The notes beneath the pieces were generated by a model. That model did no database searches, was not told the DNA's origin, and saw only the letters and a list, made by a program, of their open reading frames with translations. The position numbers and the translations under genes are program-made. 64,000 bases of DNA from CAIJXB01 sp964439595. Its GTDB lineage: Bacteria > Chlamydiota > Chlamydiia > Chlamydiales > Rhabdochlamydiaceae. Positions 54,590-63,064 of the stretch are shown here, in pieces. The stretch covers positions 1-64,000 of the forward strand of contig CAYTOK010000002.1 in assembly GCA_964439595.1 (NCBI GenBank), given 5' to 3'. Numbering within the stretch: the stretch's first letter is position 1; each line of letters opens with the position of its first letter.

Positions 54590-54874
54590 CTATTTGCATT
54601 TTTCTATTACGTAATTTGCAGTTACTCCATTAATTAGTAATCGTTTGTGTTTGCTGGTCTTGCCTGCAATTAGCTCAATTTTAGATTTTCCGATCTCTAG
54701 AGTTTCTGCCATAAATTCTACTAAGAGGTCATTGGCCTTCCCTTTTTGGGGAATTGCTTTTAATCTGATTTTGAGAACGTTTTCTTCCCAGCCAACTAGC
54801 TCGTTGCAAGATGCTTTAATTACTACTTTAATGGCGATTTCAACGCCTTTTGGGTGGATTTTAAGATTTGGCAT
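54590..54874 (-). CDS. YggU/DUF167-family protein
   Basis: A 94-residue protein with KGVEIAIKVVIKASCNEL, LKIRLKAIPQKGKANDLLVEF and IELIAGKTSKHKRLLI, the conserved blocks of the small DUF167 (YggU) family of unknown function. The ATG at 54874 follows ACGGTAAG, a weak ribosome site, directly beside the end of a TnpB remnant. The insertion may have replaced the native leader. Confidence 0.85.
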   Translation of the reverse strand: MPNLKIHPKGVEIAIKVVIKASCNELVGWEENVLKIRLKAIPQKGKANDLLVEFMAETLEIGKSKIELIAGKTSKHKRLLINGVTANYVIEKCK

Positions 54875-54881
54875 CTTACCG

Positions 54882-55100
54882 TCAACTATCCCGCCCTAAA
54901 GGACGCGGCTTATAGTTAAAAGAATTTTTTCTTGTAGAGAAATAGACTTTATTATGTAGACCGATTCTGTTCCAGCAAAGATCCTCGTAAGCGGATAAGG
55001 AAAATTCATTAGAAGCTTTAGTATAGGCCTCTATTAACTCCTCTAAAGCAGCCTTTGCAAAATTCGAAGCTTTTATTTTTAAAGCAATTGTTCTCTGCAT
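54882..55100 (-). pseudogene. tnpB: N-terminal remnant of an IS605-type TnpB with element end hairpin
   Basis: From ATG 55100 (ribosome site GGAGGGG) the frame reads MQRTIALKIKASNFAKAAL then NRIGLHNKVYFSTRK, the N-terminal helical part of TnpB (OrfB). After about 60 residues the sequence runs into a GC-rich hairpin at 54890-54908 (CCCGCCC TAAA GGACGCGG) of the kind found at the right end of IS605-family elements. An internal deletion therefore removed the nuclease domain and left the two ends. Confidence 0.65.
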
Positions 55101-55341
55101 TAGAATCACCCCTCCAAAGAAGAGTTTAGCATGCGTTAACAAAAAATTTATCACAAGAAAAAAAGAGGCAACGCTTCCCGCCGCTACTAAGGCAAGGTTC
55201 CACCTTATAACGTAAGTTTTTAAAAAGAAAGTAATTTCAGATTTTTCTGAATTTACAGAAAAACTGTTGCTTTATCTCAGTTATGTCTATATTTTTGTTA
55301 TAAAAATGTTATGCTTTATTAAAATTTAAAAAAACGAACGA

Positions 55342-56595
55342 ATGGATTTTACTATGTTTGGGTTCTATCTTTTATTTTTCTATCTCTATCTCTTTTTTTC
55401 TGGCTTTGCCTATGCAGACGAATTTTTTATTAGAGCATTTGACTTGGGAGGAGGTGGACTAAAAACAGCAAGGCTTCTTTATGATACAGATTCAGAAAAG
55501 ATGAATTGGATAGAGCCTCAAACCCAACTTGGAAAATGTCCTGATGCATTAGAGGTGAAAGACTGGATTCGGATAGCTTTAAAAGAAAAAACACAGCAAA
55601 ATTTAGATGAAGAAATAGCAGCAGGGTATTTTTTTGGCTTTTCTCTTGCAGGTTTAGATAAACTGAGATCATATCCTCTTGTCTCTAGTGACATGAGCGT
55701 TCTTTGTGATCTACCAAAGGATAAGGTGGCGGCAATTGGCGATGGTACAGCGCATCTTGTAGCTTCTTTACACTTTTTAAAAAATAAGCTTCCTGAAGGT
55801 AGCGTATGGAATTTTGCAATTGGAACAGGAGTTGGTGTAGCTTATGCAGGAAGTGATCATAAGGTAGCTCCTATTTTTACAGTGTATAAGGCTTTTGGGT
55901 CTCTTCCTTGGAATATACAAGAGAGCGGTGGAGAGTATCTGGGAAGGGCTTGTAATTCTGGTGTTTTTGATAGAGCTCTTCAAAAAAATGATCTTGAACA
56001 ATCTTTTTTACAGTTTGCAGAGGCATGGAAACCTTACTTAGATGTGGTTCTTTCTAATCAAAATTTGCCAAAGGTTGGTTCAATTGTCTTTACTGGAGGA
56101 CATATCGATACATATAAAGATAAGCTTGTAGAGGTTCTTTCTTATTTAGAGCTTCCCGTTGTGTTATTTTCAGGGCCTCCTTGCGCAGGGCTTTTTGGAG
56201 CAGCTCTAAATGTTATGAACTCTTTTTCTCAGGGGATTCCTAGGGACTTTTCTTCTTTAAATGAAGAAGAGCTTCTTACGTATTTTGAAGAAGGTAAGGA
56301 GATTAGGGATCGTGATGCTCTGGGTTTAAGCGCTTTAGCTTTTGCTGTCCAAAAAAAATTGCCGCAGGTAGCCAAAGCTCTTATCCAAAAAGGTGCATGG
56401 GTTAATCTTCCCGACTTTGCCGGAGAAAGGCCGCTCGCTCTTGCGGTAAAGCAAGGGGACCTTGAGATGGTTCAGCTTTTATTAGATAGCGGTGCAAACA
56501 TCCTTTTTAAAGATTATTACGGAAGGGATGCTCTTTTTTTTGCAAAAAAGAGCGGGGAGGAAAAGACTCTAGACCTACTAGAAAAGTTTAATTAG
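55342..56595 (+). CDS. Exported ASKHA (ROK-like) domain fused to ankyrin repeats
   Basis: A signal peptide (about 1-25) precedes a sugar-kinase-like ASKHA domain: IRAFDLGGGGLKTARLL (phosphate 1, about 30-46), VAAIGDGTAH, NFAIGTGVGVAYAG and SIVFTGGHID. The last 95 residues (about 322-417) hold three ankyrin repeats with ALGLSALAFAVQ, GERPLALAVKQGD and YGRDALFFAKK. Kinase activity outside the cytosol without ATP would be odd, so it may act in the host cell or as a binding protein. ATG 55342 was used; 55354 is an alternative. This fusion is not familiar to me. Confidence 0.75.
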   Translation: MDFTMFGFYLLFFYLYLFFSGFAYADEFFIRAFDLGGGGLKTARLLYDTDSEKMNWIEPQTQLGKCPDALEVKDWIRIALKEKTQQNLDEEIAAGYFFGFSLAGLDKLRSYPLVSSDMSVLCDLPKDKVAAIGDGTAHLVASLHFLKNKLPEGSVWNFAIGTGVGVAYAGSDHKVAPIFTVYKAFGSLPWNIQESGGEYLGRACNSGVFDRALQKNDLEQSFLQFAEAWKPYLDVVLSNQNLPKVGSIVFTGGHIDTYKDKLVEVLSYLELPVVLFSGPPCAGLFGAALNVMNSFSQGIPRDFSSLNEEELLTYFEEGKEIRDRDALGLSALAFAVQKKLPQVAKALIQKGAWVNLPDFAGERPLALAVKQGDLEMVQLLLDSGANILFKDYYGRDALFFAKKSGEEKTLDLLEKFN

Positions 56596-56801
56596 AGTAT
56601 AGATAGCCACTTCATCTTAGATTTCCTTGGCTGTTTTTACACTAAGCAAGAGCTGAGGCTGTCTGAGTATTTATTTTTTTCTTTTACTATTTTGATCTAA
56701 TCTTTACAATCTGGACTGAAAAACAGGAGCCTATTTTAAGCTCTTATTTTTAGAGCCATATGGCTTAAGAATATATCTAAACTAATAAAAAAGGATAGAA
56801 A

Positions 56802-57581
56802 ATGAGTACGTTGATTTCCTCTGAAACGTTAACACCCTTAGATCAATACATGACCACTTATGGGGTTCCCTCTAAATATAAAAGCTCACTTGATGAGGCA
56901 AGCAAGTATGAACATATTGTTGTCTTCGATGATAGATCTTCGACGATCCAAGGGGAAAGTAGGGTTACCCTTATGGGAACCGCTAAAAAAATTATGGAAT
57001 TTGCCTTTTTATCTAATTCTGAGATTTCTGTTTATTTTTTTAATAACCTTGAAGTAAAAACTTTTACCAGTTTTGAAGGGTTTAGTGCAGATTTGACTGA
57101 AAGGACCCCTTCTGATGCAATGCCCTTATTAGAAACTTTGGACCGCGTGTTAGAGCAAAGGACAAGTAATCCCACAGAAAAGAAAGTTATAGTGACAGTT
57201 CTTACTGCCGGACTTCTTGATGCAGGCGTTGAAGCTATTGCTAAGTGGTTTGCAGATCATATCGCTGTTGATGGAGCATATTTTGAAAAAGCTGCTTTTA
57301 GTTTTCAGCCCCATGTTAGTATGGATCTTTCTTCTTATAAAGAGTCCTTAGAAGGATTAGAGGGAGTACATGTAAGTATTATAGGAACCTACGAACAAGA
57401 AAAAGAAAAAGCTGAAGCTCATAAAGTAGAAGGCTCTGACTTTGAATATACGGAAGGGGAAGATCTTGTCAAAAGGCTCACTGACGCTATGAAGAAGGAA
57501 GCTGATGTATTAGAGGTTGATGCAATTCAAGTCCAAGAGGAAAATAAAAAGCCTATTGCTGCTTGCTGTATAGTATCTTAA
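56802..57581 (+). CDS. vWA-like protein with C-terminal CaaX box
   Basis: A 259-residue protein without signal peptide. Residues about 36-190 resemble a eukaryote-type von Willebrand A domain: HIVVFDDRSSTI (MIDAS D44-x-S46-x-T48), EISVYFFNN, RTPSDAMPLL with the MIDAS Thr, and VIVTVLTAG. The last four residues are C-I-V-S, a canonical CaaX prenylation box, preceded by another Cys. Prenylation exists only in the eukaryotic host, so a secreted, host-membrane-anchored protein is inferred. A terminator follows. Position and ATG at 56802 with AAAGGAT upstream look sound. Confidence 0.75.
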   Translation: MSTLISSETLTPLDQYMTTYGVPSKYKSSLDEASKYEHIVVFDDRSSTIQGESRVTLMGTAKKIMEFAFLSNSEISVYFFNNLEVKTFTSFEGFSADLTERTPSDAMPLLETLDRVLEQRTSNPTEKKVIVTVLTAGLLDAGVEAIAKWFADHIAVDGAYFEKAAFSFQPHVSMDLSSYKESLEGLEGVHVSIIGTYEQEKEKAEAHKVEGSDFEYTEGEDLVKRLTDAMKKEADVLEVDAIQVQEENKKPIAACCIVS

Positions 57582-57591
57582 CTCTTTTTAT

Positions 57592-57622
57592 CGCCTATTT
57601 TTGTAAAAAGTAGGCGGTTTTA
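57592..57622 (+). terminator. Terminator after the vWA-CaaX gene
   Basis: CGCCTA and TAGGCG enclose a further A/T pairing and are followed by GTTTTATAAG. Confidence 0.7.
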
Positions 57623-57824
57623 TAAGACTTCAGGTGTGACGGGAACAATGTCTTTGGTCTTAACTTTTTCGTCCACATAGGATGGTCTGTATACATATAA
57701 TTTAAATATTTATTTTGTGAAAAACATTTTATATGTAGTTGCAAAACGGTTAAACTGCTATCTTTAAACCTTGATAAAATAGCTAAAAAGCATTCCGCAT
57801 TATTTTAAAATAAAGGTATTGAAT

Positions 57825-59633
57825 ATGGAAAGAACTCTAGCCTCCTCATTGATGGAACACGTAGGAAAACCTGTAGAACTTAGAGGGTGGCTTAATACTG
57901 TAAGGTCAATGGGCAAATTGAATTTTTTGATACTTCGAGATCGGTCTGGGTTTGCTCAGATTTTAATAGAAGATAAGGCAGAGTACCAAAAAATTGCGCA
58001 TTTACAAACAGGGTCTATTATTCGAGTTACAGGCGTAGCTGCAGCATCTTCTTATGCAGAGTCAGGAGTAGAGGTCCTGAGCCCTACCTTGCACGTGGAA
58101 GTGCCTATTAAAGAAGTATGCCCTATAGAATATAATAAGCCTGAATTACACTGTGAATTAGATTTTATTTTAGACCATCGTCCGATTTCTCTTCGCAATA
58201 GACAAATTCAGGCAGTATTTAAGATTCAAGCGGAAATGACCCATGCCTACCGCCTTTACATGCATGATACAGTAAAAGCTGTGGAGTATTTTGCCCCTAA
58301 TATTTTAGGAGCTTCTTCAGAGGGGGGCTCTGAGTTTTTTAATGTGGATTATTTTGGTTATACAGCCACTTTAGCGCAAAGCAGTCAGCTGTATAAGCAA
58401 ATTATGGTGGGGGTAAATGAGCGCGTTTTTGCTTTAATGCCTTTTTTCCGCGCAGAAAACTCGCAAACAACTCGTCATTTAACAGAGGGAAAGCAGTTTG
58501 AATTCGAAATGGGTTTTTTCGAGCACTGGCATGAAATTATGGATGTGCAAGAAGGTTGCATAAAATTTATTATAGAATATCTCCATAAGGTATGTGCCTA
58601 TGAGATTCAAGTACTTGGGGGACGTATTATAAAAGCGCCTAAGGAAGTTCCTTTTCCTAGATTGACTTTCAAAGAAGCGCAGGAGCTTTACTTTACAAGA
58701 ACGGGTATCGATGAAAGAGATGAGCCAGATTTAAGTCCTGCAGCAGAAAGAGATCTTTGTAAGTATGCTGCTGAGAAATTTGGCACAGATTTAATTTTTA
58801 TTACAGATTGGCTAACAAGTAAGCGTCCTTTTTATGCTTTCAAAACAGAAGGAAATCCTAGCCTAACAAACACATTTGATCTTCTTTGCGGTGGAACAGA
58901 AATCACCTCAGGCGGACAGCGGTGCCATACGTACGACTCAATGGTAGAGGGGATTAAATCTAAAGGAATGAATCCAGATAGCTTTTCTGATTATTTGAGT
59001 ATTTTTAAATACGGAATGCCTCCTCATGGCGGTTTTGGTATGGGGTTAGAGCGCCTTACAATGACAATTCTAGGGCTTAAAAACATTAGAGAGGCTTCGT
59101 TGTTTCCTTCCGATCCTAAAAGGATCGCGGGGAATCGCATTAAAGCAAAACTTTTTTTTGGTTCAGAAAATATTCGTAATGAGATCATTCGTCTTTTAAA
59201 ACATCAGGAGATTCCTTTTAAGCATATAGTTCATGAAAAGACTTCTACATCGGAAGAATCAGCAGCAGCTCGCGGCTCTAAGTTAAGTGAAGGGGTGAAG
59301 TCACTTATTTTACGAGGTAAAAATACCAAGAAAAACTATCAGTTTAACATACCGGCACACTTAAAACTCGATATGAAAGCAGTTACAGAAGCTGTAGGGG
59401 AAAAGTGTGAATTTGAAGATCCTGCTGTTATTTTAGAGAGGTTTGGTCTTGTTATTGGCAGCGTGCCACCTTTTGGTCAACTTCTTAATTTGGATACATT
59501 TTTTGATGAGATGATTTCTTCCGGGGAAAACGCGGCGTTTAACTGCGGCCTTGTTACAGAATCGATTCTTATGCCGGCAAAAGACCTTTTAAGCATTGTT
59601 CAGCCTAAAATAGGTCCTTTTGCCAAGGAATAG
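57825..59633 (+). CDS. Archaeal-type aspartyl-tRNA synthetase fused to a YbaK editing domain
   Basis: Residues 1-110 are the OB-fold anticodon-binding domain (VELRGWLNTVRSMGKLNF). Residues about 125-430 are a class IIb core of archaeal/eukaryotic AspRS type: DHRPISLRNRQIQAVFKIQAE, DYFGYTATLAQSSQLYKQ, FFRAENSQTTRHLTEG, GMGLERLTM and FPSDPKRI. Bacterial AspRS has a different architecture with a GAD insertion. Residues about 440-602 are a YbaK/ProX-type trans-editing domain (HEKTSTSEESAAARG, GSVPPFGQLLNLDTFFD). A non-discriminating enzyme charging tRNA-Asn with Asp is possible. ATG 57825 follows AAAGG. Such a fusion is unusual. Confidence 0.85.
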   Translation: MERTLASSLMEHVGKPVELRGWLNTVRSMGKLNFLILRDRSGFAQILIEDKAEYQKIAHLQTGSIIRVTGVAAASSYAESGVEVLSPTLHVEVPIKEVCPIEYNKPELHCELDFILDHRPISLRNRQIQAVFKIQAEMTHAYRLYMHDTVKAVEYFAPNILGASSEGGSEFFNVDYFGYTATLAQSSQLYKQIMVGVNERVFALMPFFRAENSQTTRHLTEGKQFEFEMGFFEHWHEIMDVQEGCIKFIIEYLHKVCAYEIQVLGGRIIKAPKEVPFPRLTFKEAQELYFTRTGIDERDEPDLSPAAERDLCKYAAEKFGTDLIFITDWLTSKRPFYAFKTEGNPSLTNTFDLLCGGTEITSGGQRCHTYDSMVEGIKSKGMNPDSFSDYLSIFKYGMPPHGGFGMGLERLTMTILGLKNIREASLFPSDPKRIAGNRIKAKLFFGSENIRNEIIRLLKHQEIPFKHIVHEKTSTSEESAAARGSKLSEGVKSLILRGKNTKKNYQFNIPAHLKLDMKAVTEAVGEKCEFEDPAVILERFGLVIGSVPPFGQLLNLDTFFDEMISSGENAAFNCGLVTESILMPAKDLLSIVQPKIGPFAKE

Positions 59634-59641
59634 CTCTTCTT

Positions 59642-59680
59642 CTGGCTCACTCTTGAGAGTGGGCCAGAGGATTTTATTTT
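59642..59680 (+). terminator. Terminator of the AspRS-YbaK gene
   Basis: CTGGCTCACTCT pairs with AGAGTGGGCCAG (one G-U pair) and is followed by ATTTTATTTTT. Confidence 0.85.
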
Positions 59681-59695
59681 TAAAAATTTAACAGA

Positions 59696-60673
59696 TCACT
59701 TGTCTTCTTCTTGTAACCATTGGATAGCCTCATACAAAGTGGCATCTCCAATCTCGGTAATTTGTTCAGGTGTGATACCATCTGTGTATATTCTTCCTAA
59801 GCGATCTGCTAAATAAGTAGTCGCAAGAAAGATAATGGCTCCGTCACTAAGTGAAATAGCTTCGTTTGCTGAAGTATAACCACCTGTTTTTTGTCCAAAG
59901 ACCCTCGTCTGATCTTGCCCTAAAAAAGCAACTGTTACGGCTTCTCCTGAGCTTGCTGTCTCTTTATCTACAAGAATGGCAATTTGAGGATGTGGTTGAC
60001 TTAAGCAGTAAGGTGATGTGTTAAGTAAGTATGTTTCAGGTAAGTCTTCAAGATTCCAAGCGTAAGAGTCTCCTAGGCCATTTGAGAAAAATCCGAAAAT
60101 GTTTCCTTTAATGAATGGTCTTAGCCCTAAAACCATAGGCCACATATCCCCTCCGGAATTTCCTCGTAGGTCAATAATCCATTTACCAGGTTTTTTTTTA
60201 TCTAAAGTTTGAATTTCTTGCTGAATGCTCATAGTGTATTCTTTTAATTCATTTTCAGATAATGAATAACAAGATGGAATTAGCAAATAACCAATTTGGT
60301 TTTCTATTAGCTTGCTACATGATTGAATCACACTAGCAGATTGATTATTATTTCTACTTTCTAGATATTTGACTTGAGTAGGTCTTAGGAGGAAACTGTG
60401 ATTATCGTTTAGTAGGGACAGGGCCAGTTCGATTGCTTCGTAGGTGTCTTTTGTCGTCACGGCATTTGCTGCTTTTTTATACACTTCTATTTTTAATAAA
60501 TTCCAATCAAGAGCGTTTCTATTTACCGAACCTTCTTCCATATAAGAGAGGGCTTCTTCAAGATAGCTGGAGGCTTCCTTTCTTAAGTGAAATTCTTGGG
60601 AGAGTTGATTTTCAGCGGTTGCCAGTGCATAGGTATTTGCAAGTAATACACTAAACAATAAAAATAATTTCAT
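59696..60673 (-). CDS. Exported S41-family serine protease
   Basis: A 325-residue protein with a signal peptide (about 1-20). The C-terminal tail-specific protease (S41) domain shows GKWIIDLRGNSGGDMWPM, LVDKETASSGEAVTVAFLG with the catalytic Ser near 241, and FGQKTGGYTSAN with the catalytic Lys near 262. No PDZ domain is apparent. Substrates are unknown; chlamydial S41 proteases such as CPAF and Tsp are virulence-associated but this one is much shorter. It is transcribed after the DnaQ-like gene on the same strand. Confidence 0.85.
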   Translation of the reverse strand: MKLFLLFSVLLANTYALATAENQLSQEFHLRKEASSYLEEALSYMEEGSVNRNALDWNLLKIEVYKKAANAVTTKDTYEAIELALSLLNDNHSFLLRPTQVKYLESRNNNQSASVIQSCSKLIENQIGYLLIPSCYSLSENELKEYTMSIQQEIQTLDKKKPGKWIIDLRGNSGGDMWPMVLGLRPFIKGNIFGFFSNGLGDSYAWNLEDLPETYLLNTSPYCLSQPHPQIAILVDKETASSGEAVTVAFLGQDQTRVFGQKTGGYTSANEAISLSDGAIIFLATTYLADRLGRIYTDGITPEQITEIGDATLYEAIQWLQEEDK

Positions 60674-60698
60674 AAATATTTTTCGGTGATTTTGGGAT

Positions 60699-61421
60699 TT
60701 ATTTTACAGTTTGAGCTAAGGGAGTAAATCCTAGCTTTTCAAAACTTTTTAAAAGCTCCTGGTTTTCTGGTCTTTCAAATGTGCCACTTTTTTCAAGCCA
60801 TTGGATATAGTTTTTAGGAATTTCTGATAAGAGCTTTCCTTGGTGCTTGCCAAAGGGCATACGAGATATGGTAGAAGGAACACTAAGAAGAGAGAGGATG
60901 GTTTCTATTGATAGGTCATCTGTCATTTGAGAGAATATTTCGTGTAAAACAATAACATCGTCAAGAGCTCTATGTGCTTGATTAGAGGCAATCCCATAAA
61001 CTTCTCGTAAAAACTGAAGGGGATGTCTAGGAAGATCACTGCGGTATTTTCTAGCCCATTTAAGAGAATCTACATAAGGCCAAGAAGGAAGTACCAGCTC
61101 ATTTCTTCGACACTCAGCTTCAAGGAAGGGTTTATCAAAGGCATCGTTATTATGTGCTATAAGAACAGCACCTGGTCCGCAGAAGTCAATAAAAGCTTTT
61201 CCTACAATAGCAAAAGAAGCCGCATTTTCTACCATAGCATCTGTGATATGGTGTACGCTTGTTGCTTCTGGAGGAATTGGCATGCCGGGGTTAATCAGCT
61301 CACAGAAGCTTTCTTTAGTAAGGGGATTATAGGCTGCTATTTCTATAATTCTATCTTTATCAGAGCGTATTCCTGTTGTTTCAGTGTCGTAGTAGATGGC
61401 GTAAAGAGGGGAATTAGACAT
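60699..61421 (-). CDS. DnaQ-like 3'-5' exonuclease with DUF3820-type tail
   Basis: The exonuclease domain has YYDTETTGIRSDKDRIIEIA (Asp-x-Glu), AHNNDAFDKPFLEAEC and AHRALDDVIVLHEIF, completing the DEDDh set, so catalysis is likely. Residues about 190-235 hold MPFGKHQGKLLSEIPKNYI, the DUF3820 motif often fused to such nucleases. The length is 240. ACAGGAG precedes the ATG. The role may be proofreading or nucleic-acid repair. It lies 25 bases upstream of the S41 protease gene. Confidence 0.9.
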   Translation of the reverse strand: MSNSPLYAIYYDTETTGIRSDKDRIIEIAAYNPLTKESFCELINPGMPIPPEATSVHHITDAMVENAASFAIVGKAFIDFCGPGAVLIAHNNDAFDKPFLEAECRRNELVLPSWPYVDSLKWARKYRSDLPRHPLQFLREVYGIASNQAHRALDDVIVLHEIFSQMTDDLSIETILSLLSVPSTISRMPFGKHQGKLLSEIPKNYIQWLEKSGTFERPENQELLKSFEKLGFTPLAQTVK

Positions 61422-61506
61422 GGAGCTCCTGTTTTAAAGGTTTTTGTAGAAAAAATAGAGATGTTGTGATTTTATATCATCTCATTTCTGAATGTATAGG
61501 AAAAAA

Positions 61507-62079
61507 ATGCGAAAAATTTTTTTTATCTATTTTTGCCTTTGTAGTTTTGGTTTTTGTTTGCCTTTTTATGGAACTGCTATAGATCCCGTTGTATATTTTA
61601 CTTCAGAGAGCGATCTTTCTAAAAAGTTTATAGAGTATGTGCAAAAAGAGACCGATTCTATAAAGATGGCTTCTCATCGCCTTTCTGATTTGCAGGTGAT
61701 TCGCGCTTTAATTGCTGCGCATAAAAGAGGTGTTTCTATCGAAGTCTTGGTGGATCCTGTTACGGTGACAATTAAAACCCCCATTAAGCTCCTAGTCGAT
61801 CAGGGAATTAAAGTACTTGTGTGGAAAGCTGATGGTAAGAAGGGGAGTCCTGCAAAACACATGCATCATACCTTCTGTATTTTTGGTAAGGCTACCTGTT
61901 GGACGGGATCCTATACCTTTTCAGTAAAAAAGGTATCTCACCATCAAGAAAGCTCTCTTGTTTTACAAGATACAAAAACCTGTGCTGATTTTCTGAAAGA
62001 GTTTGATAGGATGGTTATAGGGGCAGAGCTTTTTTCTTCTTATATAGAAAAAAAAGAGGCGTTAAGAAAAAAAAAGTAA
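61507..62079 (+). CDS. Exported phospholipase D-like protein with incomplete HKD motif
   Basis: A signal peptide (about 1-25) precedes one PLD half-repeat: ALIAAHKRGVSIEVLVDPVT and KHMHHTFCIFGKATCWTGSYTFS. In active PLD enzymes this block reads HHKF...D/GK...TGS; here Lys is Thr and the Asp is Gly, so only the His remains. The product of 190 residues would need to dimerise, as Nuc does, and may be inactive. I used ATG 61507 (ATAGG 6 bases upstream) rather than 61492. A hairpin follows the stop. Confidence 0.8.
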   Translation: MRKIFFIYFCLCSFGFCLPFYGTAIDPVVYFTSESDLSKKFIEYVQKETDSIKMASHRLSDLQVIRALIAAHKRGVSIEVLVDPVTVTIKTPIKLLVDQGIKVLVWKADGKKGSPAKHMHHTFCIFGKATCWTGSYTFSVKKVSHHQESSLVLQDTKTCADFLKEFDRMVIGAELFSSYIEKKEALRKKK

Positions 62080-62103
62080 GGGCCGCTAGAAATAGCAGCC
62101 CCT
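62080..62103. terminator. Hairpin after the PLD-like gene
   Basis: GGGCCGCTA-gaaa-TAGCAGCCC forms an 8-bp stem with one mismatch. A nearly identical copy lies at about 63121-63143 behind a copied tail of the PLD-like gene. Confidence 0.65.
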
Positions 62104-62183
62104 AGTTTGATCGGAAGAATTGGGGGGGCGAGGCTAAAGAGCTTGATTTAGTTATATTTTTTGATAATTTGGATTTTATGGAA

Positions 62184-62222
62184 TTTAAGCTATTAGCTCC
62201 GCCATGAAGCTAATAGCTTAAA
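62184..62222. repeat. Perfect 15-bp inverted repeat
   Basis: TTTAAGCTATTAGCT (62184-62198) and its exact complement (62208-62222) around a 9-base loop. There is no T run on either side, so it is not a standard terminator. It lies between the PLD-like gene and the end of the leftward membrane protein gene. Confidence 0.7.
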
Positions 62223-62249
62223 TAGTTATGGTTATGCGCTCTCTTCGAT

Positions 62250-62861
62250 TTATTCTGATTTAGAGAAGAAGTCTTTTTTAGGGAAGAAGTCTTTAAGGAC
62301 TTTTTTTGCCAAATCTGTCTCTTTTATAGCAATCGCTGCGTTTCCAAAATTTTCTGCAGTTTTTCCATCAATTTTTTCACAAGCACTTATGAGTTTTCTT
62401 TGTACTGCTTCTTTTTGTCTTATTTCCTGTGTTAATAAATTTTCAAGATTTCCTTGATTGTCGTTCCAATAGTTTTCGAGCTCTGTTTTGCTATTATCTA
62501 CTAGTTCTGAGTTAAAGTAGTAAGAAGCAACCCATGCGACTATGCCCATACTAATAGGAATACCAAAAAAAAATCCAAATTGTCCGGCTGTTTTTAGTGC
62601 TGTTACAACTACAGACGTAAACGGCAAAAGAAATAAAGAAGTTAGAGCAAGTGCCAGGATTCCGGTCATAGCAGCAGTACTTGTTCTTAAGGAGGGACCA
62701 GTATTTGATCGGATGTAGCAATTAACTTTTTTTGCTAACTCTGAAGGTCTATCTGTAGTTTTTTCTAGGTTTGCCAATAAATTTAGTGCTCTTGTTTGTT
62801 CAGAATTTCCCTTCTCGAAGACTAATCCTCCAAGTGTAGCACGGTTAGATACTGCTGACAT
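62250..62861 (-). CDS. Membrane protein of unknown function, bilobed
   Basis: A 203-residue protein. A polar N terminus of about 60 residues precedes two close hydrophobic segments at about 62-85 and 88-114 (TSLFLLPFTSVVV, FFFGIPISMGIVAWVAS), and a helical, charged C-terminal half follows. Two adjacent membrane helices with cytoplasmic tails is the pattern of chlamydial inclusion membrane proteins, so an Inc-like role is possible. AAGGAGATAAA precedes the ATG. A 96-bp sequence upstream (62969-63064) is repeated at 63796-63891. Confidence 0.65.
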   Translation of the reverse strand: MSAVSNRATLGGLVFEKGNSEQTRALNLLANLEKTTDRPSELAKKVNCYIRSNTGPSLRTSTAAMTGILALALTSLFLLPFTSVVVTALKTAGQFGFFFGIPISMGIVAWVASYYFNSELVDNSKTELENYWNDNQGNLENLLTQEIRQKEAVQRKLISACEKIDGKTAENFGNAAIAIKETDLAKKVLKDFFPKKDFFSKSE

Positions 62862-62968
62862 ATTTTATCTCCTTGTTGATGTTATTAATTATTAATATCT
62901 CTTATTGTAATCTTAGTATAAACAGTCATTGTACTATTTATTGTTTTTCTTTGACAATTTTTTGTTTT

Positions 62969-63064
62969 GATTAAGAATTTATATTTTCACATTAAACACG
63001 CATCTAATTATTGATTAGTTATTTATGGAATGGCCTTGTAATTGCTTGTTTATGGTGCTTTTTG
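62969..63064. repeat. 96-bp direct repeat, copy A
   Basis: Aligned without gaps to 63796-63891, with about 12 differences, mostly transitions. Both copies lie in the leader side of minus-strand membrane protein genes, roughly 110-160 bases upstream of their start codons. Confidence 0.85.
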
